Assembly: GCA_028873595.1 (NCBI GenBank)
Contig: JAPPOV010000037.1
Span: forward strand, 95,504 to 159,503
DNA: 64,000 bases
Source: Gemmatimonadota bacterium
GTDB lineage: Bacteria > Gemmatimonadota > Gemmatimonadetes > Longimicrobiales > Gaopeijiaceae
Reading direction: 5' to 3'
Part shown: in pieces, positions 45,187 through 53,030 of the stretch
Layout: each line of letters starts with the position of its first letter
How positions within the stretch are numbered: position 1 is the first letter of the stretch
Made by a program: the position numbers and the translations under genes
The notes under the pieces: model-generated
What the model was told of the DNA's origin: nothing
What the model saw: only the letters and a program-made list of their open reading frames with translations
The model's database searches: none

Positions 45187-45885
45187 TCACTCCCCGTCGG
45201 TCCGTGTCGGGGGTGATGTGAGTCGGCGCTGCAGCCGACGGATGACGTCCTCGAACTGGTCGGACCGAGTGCGGGCCCAGGTCGGCACAGTGAGTCGGCC
45301 TCCGACGAAGAAGGCGGCGCCGATGCCTCCGAGGAGGAAGAGGTCCCAAGGGTCCCCCGCGCGTCCGAACAGCTCTGCGACGCCGAGCAGACCCGTTATC
45401 CCCATGAACGCGGCGCCTATGGTCTGGTAGGTACGGGCGCTTCCTTTCAGCGTCTTGAGACGGAGGCGCTCACCCGAGCTGGTGGGCTCGAGGAGCGCCT
45501 GCAGGTTCCCGTTGGTCCACTGCCGAAATGGCCCCTCGTCACTGAGCTTCCCCCTGGCATCGAAGGTCTGGCGCAAGTCTACGACGAGTTCGTGCCACTC
45601 CTCCCGAGTCAGTGGGCGCGGAAGTTCGACCGACCGGCCGACACCGATCGTCTGTCCGAGGTGCTTCTGCATCGAGACGGGGACCGGCGCGGGTGTATCG
45701 AGCTCCGAAACGGCCCGCTCGATGGCGATCTCGGAGATGCCCGCCTCCCCGGCGATCTCCTTCAGTTCTCTGAGCGTCATCCCCGTCGAGCCCGCGACGA
45801 GACTGCCTCCGGATGCCTGTGCCTCTGCTGCCGCGTCGAGGATCTGTCCCACTTCTTCGTCTGTGAATCTGCGTTCGTCGTTCAT
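45187..45885 (-). CDS. conserved membrane protein of unknown function
   Basis: A 232-residue protein. The first 65 residues are helical and acidic (FTDEEVGQILDAAAEAQ and REL-KEIAGEAGI-type repeats), resembling an N-terminal module seen in several Gemmatimonadota proteins. A middle beta-rich part follows, then two adjacent transmembrane segments (about residues 152-168 and 178-196) and a basic cytoplasmic tail. No enzymatic motif is seen. It is convergent with the D-aminoacylase (13 bases apart) and 34 bases downstream of the glycosylasparaginase on the same strand. Confidence 0.7.
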   Translation of the reverse strand: MNDERRFTDEEVGQILDAAAEAQASGGSLVAGSTGMTLRELKEIAGEAGISEIAIERAVSELDTPAPVPVSMQKHLGQTIGVGRSVELPRPLTREEWHELVVDLRQTFDARGKLSDEGPFRQWTNGNLQALLEPTSSGERLRLKTLKGSARTYQTIGAAFMGITGLLGVAELFGRAGDPWDLFLLGGIGAAFFVGGRLTVPTWARTRSDQFEDVIRRLQRRLTSPPTRTDGE

Positions 45886-45919
45886 ATCGCCGGCGGGGGC
45901 AGCTCAAGCTGTGATGTCG

Positions 45920-46918
45920 TCATATGCGACTTCCCGAATCGATGAGCTGGTTCCCTTCGTCTGGTGCGTGTAGGGCATAATTGAACCCGGGGGCGATGCA
46001 GAAGCTCCCGTGGTCGCCGTTCTTTCCGAGTGCCAGGAAGCCGACCTGAATACTGCGCCAGTCCGGATTCTTTTCGATGACCCGCTCAACGGCGAGCTCG
46101 CAGGCGGCCTGGGGCGTATGCCCCTGACGCATGAGTTCTACGACCAGGAAGCATCCTACGGCCCGGATCACGGCTTCTCCCCAACCGGTCGCGGTGGCGC
46201 CCCCGACTTCGTTGTCGACGTACAGACCCGCTCCGATGATCGGCGAGTCGCCGACCCGACCGTGATACTTGAACGCTGCGCCGCTCGTCGTGCACGCGCC
46301 GGATAGATTCCCGGCCTGGTCGACTGCGAGCATACCGATCGTATCGTGGTTGTTGACATCGATCCTCGGGGTCACTTCCCCATTTTCCTCCTTCCATCGC
46401 TCCCACGCCGCTGCCGCGTCGGGATGCAGCAGATCCTCGCGTTCGAAGCCATTCGCCAGGGCGAAGTCGAGCGCACCCTGTCCTACGATCATCACGTGCG
46501 GAGTCTTCTCCATCACCTGACGTGCGACCGAGATGGGGTGCATGATGTGTTGAAGAAAAGCCACGGAGCCGCAGCGTCCGCGCTCGTCCATGATGCACGC
46601 GTCGAGCGTAACGCGACCGAACCGATCGGGTCTCCCGCCATACCCGACCGAGGTCACGGTTGGGTCCGCTTCGGAGATGCGTACGCCGGCTTCGACTGCA
46701 TCCAGCGCGCTGCCCCCTCCGGTCAGGATCGGCCACGCGGCATCGTTTGCGGCCAATCCGTGGTCCCACGTGGAGAGGGCAACAGGGCGCACCCCGGTCT
46801 CGGAGCGGGCATCGGACTCCGGAGTCTCACCCGAGTCCGGTGTGCAACCGTCGAGAAGGATGGGGGCGGCAGCGGCTCCCAGGGCGGATGTCTTGAGGAA
46901 CGAACGGCGATCGGGCAT
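45920..46918 (-). CDS. Tat-exported glycosylasparaginase
   Basis: A 332-residue N4-(beta-N-acetylglucosaminyl)-L-asparaginase. The ATG at 46918 opens a twin-arginine signal (MPDRRSFLKTSALG) with Cys at the end of the h-region (LLDGC). GGRPDRFGRVTLDACIMD binds substrate; autoproteolysis is expected at Asp|Thr in NNHDTIGMLAVDQAG. GACTTSG and GRVGDSPIIGAGLYVDN follow as in the well-studied Flavobacterium enzyme, to which this protein looks very close over its whole length. It cleaves the GlcNAc-Asn bond left from N-glycoproteins. The second paralogue is at 14699-15946. Confidence 0.92.
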   Translation of the reverse strand: MPDRRSFLKTSALGAAAAPILLDGCTPDSGETPESDARSETGVRPVALSTWDHGLAANDAAWPILTGGGSALDAVEAGVRISEADPTVTSVGYGGRPDRFGRVTLDACIMDERGRCGSVAFLQHIMHPISVARQVMEKTPHVMIVGQGALDFALANGFEREDLLHPDAAAAWERWKEENGEVTPRIDVNNHDTIGMLAVDQAGNLSGACTTSGAAFKYHGRVGDSPIIGAGLYVDNEVGGATATGWGEAVIRAVGCFLVVELMRQGHTPQAACELAVERVIEKNPDWRSIQVGFLALGKNGDHGSFCIAPGFNYALHAPDEGNQLIDSGSRI

Positions 46919-47109
46919 GGTCGGACGACGTGTGGTAAGTGGAGACGACGTGGGGCGAGAGGTTATCCGGCGGCCGTCCTCCACGGCAAGCCAGCGACGA
47001 AGATCGCCTGCTCCATGGGCGGATCATCTGTAGTGTCCGGGCTGTAGATGGGCTCCACGCGGACCGCTCCCATAGATTGGCGGCAGGCTCATTCGGCACG
47101 AGGAATCCA

Positions 47110-47478
47110 GTGGACAAGATCATCGACCTCTTCAAGACCGCGGGACGTGCGAACCGCGCCTGGTATCTGTGGCACATTCTTCTCGATGATGTGGCGATCG
47201 TCACGGGTGTCGTGGTGCTCGGGCTTCTCACAGCTCTCGCTGAGACCCCCCTGTTCATTCTTCCGGCGATCGGTGTGGCCGTGGCTGGGGTTTGGTCCGG
47301 GATCTGCATCACCATCAAGCGTCTGCATGATCTGGATCGACCGGCGTGGCACTGGTTTCTGCTTATGGTTCCGGTCTACAACATCTACCTCGGTTTCGTC
47401 CTTCTCTTCCAGAAGGGGACGGACGGGCCGAACCAGTTCGGACCGGATCCGCTGGCAGGATACAGAGCGATCCCGTGA
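47110..47478 (+). CDS. DUF805 family membrane protein
   Basis: A 122-residue protein starting at GTG 47110 with GAGGA upstream. It has DUF805 features: GRANRAWYLWHILL near the start, two or three transmembrane helices, ITIKRLHDLDRPAWHWFLLM and a C-terminal FQKGTDGPNQFGPDP. Function unknown. Its stop overlaps the GTG of the plug-like protein gene, starting a three-gene chain that ends with SurE. The 191 bases upstream hold no gene and no promoter that I can name. Confidence 0.87.
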   Translation: MDKIIDLFKTAGRANRAWYLWHILLDDVAIVTGVVVLGLLTALAETPLFILPAIGVAVAGVWSGICITIKRLHDLDRPAWHWFLLMVPVYNIYLGFVLLFQKGTDGPNQFGPDPLAGYRAIP

Positions 47479-48329
47479 GGAGGTGCCTCCGTGTATGCCC
47501 GGTTGCGCGTTTCTTATGCGTGCTTGCCCTGGGCCTCTTCATATGGTCTCCCGCGCGACTTCATGCGCAGACCGTTCAGGGGCGGCTCGTCGATGCCGAG
47601 AACGGAGCCGCTGTAGGGCTCGCGGGTGTCTTCATTCTCAGCGCCGAACGCGATGTCCTGGTCGGTGCGGCGTCGGACACGGAAGGCTTCTATTCGATCA
47701 CTACCCCCGATGAGGGCGACTATTACCTCTACGTGCAGCGGGTCGGGTACTTCGAAAACGAAACGCCTCTCTTCCGTGCCGAAGCCGGACGCACGTATTC
47801 GGTGGACATCCAGATGCGGCCCGAGCCGTTCAGGATCGACCCCCTCTCCGTGACGGTTGAAAACGAGGAGCTCGAAGACTTCCTGACTCTGGAACTCGGG
47901 GAGAATCCAAATGCGCTCTTCGGCTACCGGGCGTTCCAGGGTTCGATGCTGCAGCAGGCCAGGCTGGGCGCGGAGGACAACACCCAGGTCCTACGACGAC
48001 TGAACGTGATGGTGTCCCATGGGCGCCAGGTCTGTATCAACTCGTTTCTGGGGGTCAGTATGCCTTCGCGTAACGGCCTTGCACGGAGTCGGACCCCGGA
48101 TCTCGACGAGAGTGTGGACAGCCGGGGCAGGGTAGTTCCCCGTGCGGAGGCGATGACGCTCGGAGGCGGATGTGGGTCGCTTTACCTCGATGGATACCTT
48201 GTGCCCAATGAACAGGTCGAGCAGATCCAGATGGAATCCGTGGCGGTTGTCGTGACGCTGCCCGGTTCCGTCCGTTTGTACACAAGAGACTTTGACTGGA
48301 CCATGAGACCAGGCGGTGGAGCCCAGTGA
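47475..48329 (+). CDS. secreted carboxypeptidase-regulatory plus plug-like protein (no barrel)
   Basis: A 284-residue exported protein (GTG start overlapping DUF805; signal ends ARLHAQ). A CarboxypepD_reg-like domain (TVQGRLVDAENGAAVGLAGV, about residues 30-115) is followed by a plug-like region containing GGGCGSLYLDGYLVPNEQ and VVVTLPGSVRLYT. An earlier Cys (RQVCINSFLG) could pair with the one before the plug strand. Same architecture as 39750-40520, likewise without a barrel. Coupled by GTGA to a secreted SurE homologue. Function unknown. Confidence 0.72.
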   Translation: MRRCLRVCPVARFLCVLALGLFIWSPARLHAQTVQGRLVDAENGAAVGLAGVFILSAERDVLVGAASDTEGFYSITTPDEGDYYLYVQRVGYFENETPLFRAEAGRTYSVDIQMRPEPFRIDPLSVTVENEELEDFLTLELGENPNALFGYRAFQGSMLQQARLGAEDNTQVLRRLNVMVSHGRQVCINSFLGVSMPSRNGLARSRTPDLDESVDSRGRVVPRAEAMTLGGGCGSLYLDGYLVPNEQVEQIQMESVAVVVTLPGSVRLYTRDFDWTMRPGGGAQ

Positions 48330-49240
48330 TCAGACAGGTGTGCGCGTCGATGGTGATTCGTAGCCGGATGTGGGTCGTTTTTGGAGCAGCCTGCGCGTTG
48401 GCGTGGATCGGACCTTCTCCCGCAGCTGCTCAATCACTCAACGTCCTCGTGACGAACGACGACGGTTTCGAAGCGCCTGGAATCGTGGAAATGCGGCGTG
48501 CGCTGGTTCAGGCGGGACATCGGGTGACCGTGGTCGCCCCGCTCGACAATCAGTCGGGGGTCGGTTCGGCGATCACGACCTCGGGCATGATCGACTACTA
48601 CCCTCAGGAGGATGGGGTATGGGCCGTCGACGGGACACCCTCGGATGCCGTCGCGCTCGCTCTGGTTCACGTCATGCGCTCCGACCCGCCGGATCTGGTC
48701 ATTTCGGGGGCCAACTTCGGTCAGAACGTGGGAGCGAACGTGATGTCGTCCGGTACCGTGGGGGCTGCGCTCACGGCTTCAAGAGCAGGAGTCCCGGCGA
48801 TCGCCGTCAGTGTACAGGTGGATCTGCGGCAAGCTGAGCGACCCACTCCATTTGCGGAGACCCGAAACGCCCTGGCGCCGGCGGCCGAGCTCGTTGTCGA
48901 GATCGTGGAGCAGCTGGCTGAGACCGGTGGGGGAGGACTGTTGCCACCACGTACGATTCTGAATGTGAATTATCCGGCGGTCGGCACTTCGGAGCCGGAG
49001 GGTGTGCGCTTCGCGACTGTCTCATCGCTCCGAGGCTTTCGGCAGGTGTTCGCGGTGGCCGGTGAATCGGGTCCGGCCCGTGTCGAAATCGCACTCGCGA
49101 ACGCGGACCGCGCGGAGGAGGGTTCGGACCTGGCGCTCCTGTCGGCTGGCTTCGCCACGATCAGCGTGCTCGACGGCGACCTCGATGCAGGACAGGCAAG
49201 CTGGGAATCACTCCTCGAACGTCTGATCATCGAGCGTTGA
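48326..49240 (+). CDS. surE: SurE-like 5'-nucleotidase with signal peptide
   Basis: A 304-residue SurE family phosphatase. Active-site motifs are complete: VTNDDGFEAPGI (Asp-Asp), DNQSGVGSAIT (Asn/Ser), DGTPSDAVALAL and ISGANFGQNVGANVMSSGTVG. SurE proteins are normally cytoplasmic and about 250 residues; this one has a preceding signal peptide (residues about 10-36, ending SPAAAQ), so a periplasmic nucleotidase or acid phosphatase is predicted. GTG start overlaps the plug-like gene stop. Confidence 0.9.
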   Translation: MIRQVCASMVIRSRMWVVFGAACALAWIGPSPAAAQSLNVLVTNDDGFEAPGIVEMRRALVQAGHRVTVVAPLDNQSGVGSAITTSGMIDYYPQEDGVWAVDGTPSDAVALALVHVMRSDPPDLVISGANFGQNVGANVMSSGTVGAALTASRAGVPAIAVSVQVDLRQAERPTPFAETRNALAPAAELVVEIVEQLAETGGGGLLPPRTILNVNYPAVGTSEPEGVRFATVSSLRGFRQVFAVAGESGPARVEIALANADRAEEGSDLALLSAGFATISVLDGDLDAGQASWESLLERLIIER

Positions 49241-49455
49241 CGTCGCGCTGATTGGGTACTTCACCTCTGCGGGCGACAGGCGTGAGGCAAGGGTATCGCC
49301 ATAGAAACCGCGCAAGCGACGATGGAGGAGATCGGTATGGCGCTCGGGGCTTGGCTTCGGCACGACCAGGGCATTCGTGGGGTACTGGGTCTCGGTCTCG
49401 TCCGGGGCGTGCTCCGCGACGAGTGGATCCATTCATCTGAATGAAGGGAGCGCAC

Positions 49456-49806
49456 ATGGCGCGGGGTCTGGAGTGGCGGTATCACCGCCCTGGGTGAACG
49501 AGTTGCAAACGCACTCGAGAGTTTCTCGAGCAGAATGGGATCGCCGACGGCGAGGTGCAGAGCACCGGCAAGAACCCGATCGAAGGGCCGGCGGCCCTCG
49601 ATCTGCTGGACGGCGTGAAGGACCTCTACGTAGCAAAGGGGAAGACGTCGCTGCATGTCGACCTGGCGTCCGATCGCCCATCCGACGACGAGCTGCTCGG
49701 CCTGATGTTGGGGCGATCCGGTAAGCTGCGGGCTCCGGCCATGCGGTCCGGTGACCGTTTCATCGTCGGGTACAATGGCGACCTCCTGGAGGAGACGCTC
49801 CTCTGA
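49456..49806 (+). CDS. ArsC/Spx-family selenoprotein with in-frame UGA at the catalytic Cys
   Basis: A 116-codon frame interrupted only by UGA at 49495-49497 (codon 14). Start to end reads like a complete ArsC/Spx-type thioredoxin-fold protein: WRYHRPG, U14, TSC, KRTREFLEQNGI, then KGKTSLHVDL, ELLGLMLGRSGKLRAPAMR and FIVGYNGDLLEE. Relatives have YxxPxCxxC or CxxS at this site (Spx YTSPSCTSC), so UGA replaces the catalytic Cys, giving UTSC. AAGGGAG lies five bases before the ATG. A perfect hairpin 17-33 bases after the UGA fits SECIS. Without readthrough only an 83-residue C-terminal fragment without active site could be made. The arsenate or disulfide substrate is unknown. Confidence 0.85.
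49514..49530 (+). promoter_or_regulatory. candidate bacterial SECIS element (ArsC/Spx-like gene)
   Basis: CTCGAG (49514-49519) pairs perfectly with CTCGAG (49525-49530) around the loop AGTTT. The loop starts 23 bases after the UGA and has G at its second position, followed by T, as in the GU apical loops recognised by SelB. The element lies within codons for TREFLEQ. Confidence 0.7.
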
Positions 49807-49840
49807 CGGGCGTCGTGGAACCATGTGGAGGAACGATGAG

Positions 49841-51064
49841 ATGACGGGGCGCGATGGCGGTGGACTCTTCGCACGGGGGGTGTCTCTCGCCGTGCTTGGC
49901 ATGCTGGCTGGCGTGGTTGGCGTCTGCGGTCAGGCGCCATCGGCTTCTGACGCTCGGATGGCGATCGAGAGCGCTCAGTCCGAGCCGGGAGAGGAAGGCC
50001 TCGGCTCGCTCACGATGAGTGAACTGATGGCGCGCTTCGGCGTGCCCGGCGTCAGCGTGGCGGTGATCCACGACTTCGATATTCACTGGGCCACTGGGTA
50101 CGGCGTCGCTGACATAGAGACAGGCCGGCGGGTGGATTCGGAGACGATGTTCCAGGCGGCGTCGATCAGTAAGCCTGTGGCTGCGATGGCCACCGTTCGT
50201 GCCGTTCAGGACGGTCTGTTCGGTCTCGATGACGACATCAACGACATCTTGCGTTCCTGGACGCTCGATGGAGCGGGATTCACAGCCACGAGGCGTGTGA
50301 CCCCTCGTGGCCTGACGAGTCACACGTCGGGGCTCGGCGACGGTTTTGGCTTCCCGGGTTACGCCCCCGGTGTCGAACTTCCGACGACCGTGCAGATCCT
50401 CGAGGGCCACGATCGTTCCAACGTCGGTGACGTGTTCATGGAGCGTGAGCCGCTGACCTTTTACGAGTACTCGGGCGGTGGCGTGACCGTGATGGAGCTT
50501 GCCCTCACCGATGCGCGTGAGATGCCGTTCGACGAACTCATGCAGACCTATGTGCTGGGTCCGATTGGCATGACGCGAAGCTCGTACGAACAACCGATCT
50601 CGGCGGCGAACGATCGGAATGCGGCACGGGCGCATGATCGCGAGGGCCAATCCATGGGACCGAAGTGGCACGTCTATCCTGAAATGGCGGCTGCGGGCCT
50701 GTGGACGACCCCGTCCGACCTCGCGCGGTTCGCGATCGATGTTCAAAAGACGGTTCGGGGGGACGGTGGTGCCGTTCTGGAACGCCAGATGGTCGACGAG
50801 ATGCTCCGCCCCGTGGGGGTTGGACCGTATGCGGTCGGCTTCTCCATTGGTCCCCTCGGCCAGGGTTGGTACTTCGGTCACGGCGGGAGCAACTGGGGCT
50901 TTCGAGCGCAGCTCCTGGCGCATACCGCGAAGGGGTACGGTTTCGCCATCATGACGAATGCCGACCAGGGGAGTGCGCTCATCGCGGAGCTCAGTCGCCG
51001 GATCCAGCGGGTGTATGGGTGGGATTCGGTAGCCGAGGGCGTTCGCCGCGGCTACCGTCGCTGA
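49841..51064 (+). CDS. secreted serine hydrolase, beta-lactamase class C/DD-peptidase fold
   Basis: A 407-residue exported penicillin-recognising hydrolase; ATG at 49841 is preceded by GGAGGA eight bases upstream, then a signal (GVSLAVLGMLAGVVGVCG). Catalytic SxxK is SISK in FQAASISKPVAAMA; the second motif is YSG in FYEYSGGGVTVMEL (Asn of YxN replaced by Gly), and HGG in FGHGGSNWGF is the third. The Gly replacement is common in esterase-like members, so ester hydrolysis or peptide trimming is more likely than beta-lactam hydrolysis. A DUF3500 protein follows after 24 bases. Confidence 0.9.
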   Translation: MTGRDGGGLFARGVSLAVLGMLAGVVGVCGQAPSASDARMAIESAQSEPGEEGLGSLTMSELMARFGVPGVSVAVIHDFDIHWATGYGVADIETGRRVDSETMFQAASISKPVAAMATVRAVQDGLFGLDDDINDILRSWTLDGAGFTATRRVTPRGLTSHTSGLGDGFGFPGYAPGVELPTTVQILEGHDRSNVGDVFMEREPLTFYEYSGGGVTVMELALTDAREMPFDELMQTYVLGPIGMTRSSYEQPISAANDRNAARAHDREGQSMGPKWHVYPEMAAAGLWTTPSDLARFAIDVQKTVRGDGGAVLERQMVDEMLRPVGVGPYAVGFSIGPLGQGWYFGHGGSNWGFRAQLLAHTAKGYGFAIMTNADQGSALIAELSRRIQRVYGWDSVAEGVRRGYRR

Positions 51065-51088
51065 TCCTCTCCTCGATCAGGAGCCCGC

Positions 51089-52129
51089 ATGACTAAGCGT
51101 CGCCTCGCCCTCCTGGGTCTCTTCGCCCTCCTGCTGGTTCCGCTGGGCGCCCGGTGGGAAGAACGTCGTGACGTCGATCGGATGACGGGCGCGGCCTCCG
51201 CCTTCCTTCGGAGTCTGGACGAGGACCAGCGGGCGGCGGCGACCTTCGCTTTCGAGGACGACGAGCGGAGCCGGTTCCACTTTATCCCGATCGAGATGTT
51301 CGAGCGGTCGGGCGTGATGATCGTCGACATGAACCCGTCGCAGCGCGATCGGGCGCTCGACCTTCTCGAGGCGGGGTTGAGCCAGCGTGGATACCTGACC
51401 GCGACCCAGATCATGGAACTCGAGGATGTTCTGCTCGCGCTCGAGGGAGGGCAGCGCTTCGCACGTGATCGCGACGAGTACCTGTTCAGCATCTTTGGAA
51501 CGCCCTCGGTTGGAGAGAACTGGGCTTGGCGCTTCGAGGGACATCACGTCTCGCTGCACTTCACGATCATCGGCGGTGAAGTGGCGGTCGTGACTCCGGC
51601 GTTCCTCGGTGCGAACCCCGCCGAGGTGCGTGAGGGACCGCAGGCCGGCCGACGCGTGCTGGGTGATCGCGAGGACGCCGGTCGGGCGCTGGTGCAGGCG
51701 CTGAACGCTGGCCAGCAGGACCGGGCCATCATCGACGTCGAGGCTCCGCGCGATATCCTCACGGGGGCAGAGACGGTCGTCGGTCCGCTCGACCCAGTCG
51801 GGATTGAGGCGCGCGAGCTGACGAGTGAGCAGAGCGGCATGCTCTTCGAGCTGATCGACGTGTATCTGTCCCTGATGTCCGACGAGATCGCCGAGCATCG
51901 GCGTGGCCGTCTGCTCGGGGGCGACACTGACTCGATCCGCTTCGCATGGGCGGGCAGTACGGAGCCGGGGCAGCCGCACTACTACCGGGTCCAGGGCCCC
52001 ACCTTCCTGATCGAGTACGACAACACGCAGAACGGTGCCAACCACATCCACTCCGTGTGGCGCGAGTTCGACGGTGACTTCGGCCGTGACCTCCTTCGCG
52101 AGCATCGGGATCGACACCCTCATGACTGA
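51089..52129 (+). CDS. DUF3500 family secreted protein
   Basis: A 346-residue DUF3500 protein with signal segment MTKRRLALLGLFALLLVPLG. Recognisable family features are AFEDDERSRFHFIPIE early, ALDLLEAGLSQRGY, FGTPSVGENWAWRFEGHHVSLHF (two His in a likely active or metal site), VTPAFLGANPAEVREG and near the end YDNTQNGANHIHSVWREFDGDFG, again with His residues. The function is not established; the conserved His/Glu pattern suggests a metal-dependent enzyme. It overlaps the GrpB remnant by eight bases. Confidence 0.88.
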   Translation: MTKRRLALLGLFALLLVPLGARWEERRDVDRMTGAASAFLRSLDEDQRAAATFAFEDDERSRFHFIPIEMFERSGVMIVDMNPSQRDRALDLLEAGLSQRGYLTATQIMELEDVLLALEGGQRFARDRDEYLFSIFGTPSVGENWAWRFEGHHVSLHFTIIGGEVAVVTPAFLGANPAEVREGPQAGRRVLGDREDAGRALVQALNAGQQDRAIIDVEAPRDILTGAETVVGPLDPVGIEARELTSEQSGMLFELIDVYLSLMSDEIAEHRRGRLLGGDTDSIRFAWAGSTEPGQPHYYRVQGPTFLIEYDNTQNGANHIHSVWREFDGDFGRDLLREHRDRHPHD

Positions 52130-52316
52130 CGGAGACCGGCCGGATCGCCGGGTCCGCGTCGTCGACTGGCGACCCGAATGGGCGCAGCGGTTCGAGGACG
52201 AGCGCGTTCGGTTGGCTGGTGTGTTCGAGGACAATCGGGAAGGGTATACCGAGGCCAAGTCCTCGTTCATCGAGAACGCCCTCGCGACGACCCAACCGAC
52301 GGAGCCCCATGTCTAA
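52122..52316 (+). pseudogene. GrpB (UPF0157) gene with internal deletion
   Basis: A 64-codon frame joining the N-terminal GrpB motif (VRVVDWRPEWAQRFEDERV) directly to the C-terminal one (NREGYTEAKSSFIENAL). Normal GrpB proteins have about 160-180 residues, with a nucleotidyltransferase-like core of roughly 100 residues in between that is absent here. The frame is kept across the junction, so it looks like one in-frame deletion. It probably encodes no active protein. Its stop overlaps the start of the following outer-membrane-like protein gene. Confidence 0.6.
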
Positions 52317-52956
52317 TGGTACGATGACGCTCATTCCCCGACTCACGATGGCCGTCCTGGCCGCAAGTATTGCCGCTACCGCCGCGGTGCCGGCTGCTGC
52401 TCAGACACCCGGTTCCATCGTCGGGGTCGTCGGTGGCTGGGTGACGAACGAGCAGGTGTGGCGCTCGGAGTACGAGACCGAGACGGTCGAAGGGGCCCAG
52501 CTCGGAGGTTTCGTGAACGCGGCGACGCCGCTCCCGTGGCTCAGAATGCGAGCCGAATTCATGTGGACCCAGCGAGGGGGCAGTGTCTCCGGCGATCTGA
52601 ATGGAGATCCCCTGATCGGGGAAACACGCACCGACTACCTGACGGTCGGCGTACAGCCTCGGGTCGCGGCTTCAGCCGGGCGCTTCGAAGTCTTCGGTGC
52701 CGCCGGCCCGATGCTCGAGATTGTCCTCCGCAACCGCTTTGGTACGGAGCTGGCGGTGGCACTCCAGGAGGTGGCAACGGCCTACGGCGTCGGGGCCGGG
52801 GTCGGGATCGCCGCCCGCATCAACTCGTCGCTTCACGCCGAGGTCGAGGCCCGGATCTTCGAGGGTCTCGGTGACGCGTACGAGGGCAACTTCATTTCGG
52901 CGAAGAATCGATCGTTCGGTTTCGTTGCGAGGATCGGTCGCCCACTACGCCGCTGA
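52309..52956 (+). CDS. secreted outer-membrane beta-barrel-like protein
   Basis: A 215-residue exported protein (signal MTLIPRLTMAVLAASIAA..., cleavage after AAAQ). The mature part alternates short amphipathic strands with turns (GSIVGVVGGWVTNEQ, LRMRAEFMWTQRGG, YLTVGVQPRVAAS, FEVFGAAGPMLEI, YGVGAGVGIAARI) and ends in an aromatic strand, FGFVARIGRPLRR. This is the pattern of a small eight-stranded outer-membrane barrel of OmpA/outer-membrane-protein-beta-barrel type. No specific function can be read. Confidence 0.7.
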   Translation: MSNGTMTLIPRLTMAVLAASIAATAAVPAAAQTPGSIVGVVGGWVTNEQVWRSEYETETVEGAQLGGFVNAATPLPWLRMRAEFMWTQRGGSVSGDLNGDPLIGETRTDYLTVGVQPRVAASAGRFEVFGAAGPMLEIVLRNRFGTELAVALQEVATAYGVGAGVGIAARINSSLHAEVEARIFEGLGDAYEGNFISAKNRSFGFVARIGRPLRR

Positions 52957-53030
52957 CCGTCTTGCCTCCCGGCCGACGGTCCGGCATGGTTCGCGGCGTC
53001 AGATCAGATCAAGGCAAACGGGGGCGGAGC

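Noticed and set aside
49322..49444. 40-codon plus-strand frame (MEEIGMALGAWLRHDQGIRG start) just before the ArsC/Spx-like gene
   Set aside because: No ribosome-binding site and no clear family; its stop overlaps an ATG in the ArsC frame, but the AAGGGAG supports the later ATG. Too weak to call.
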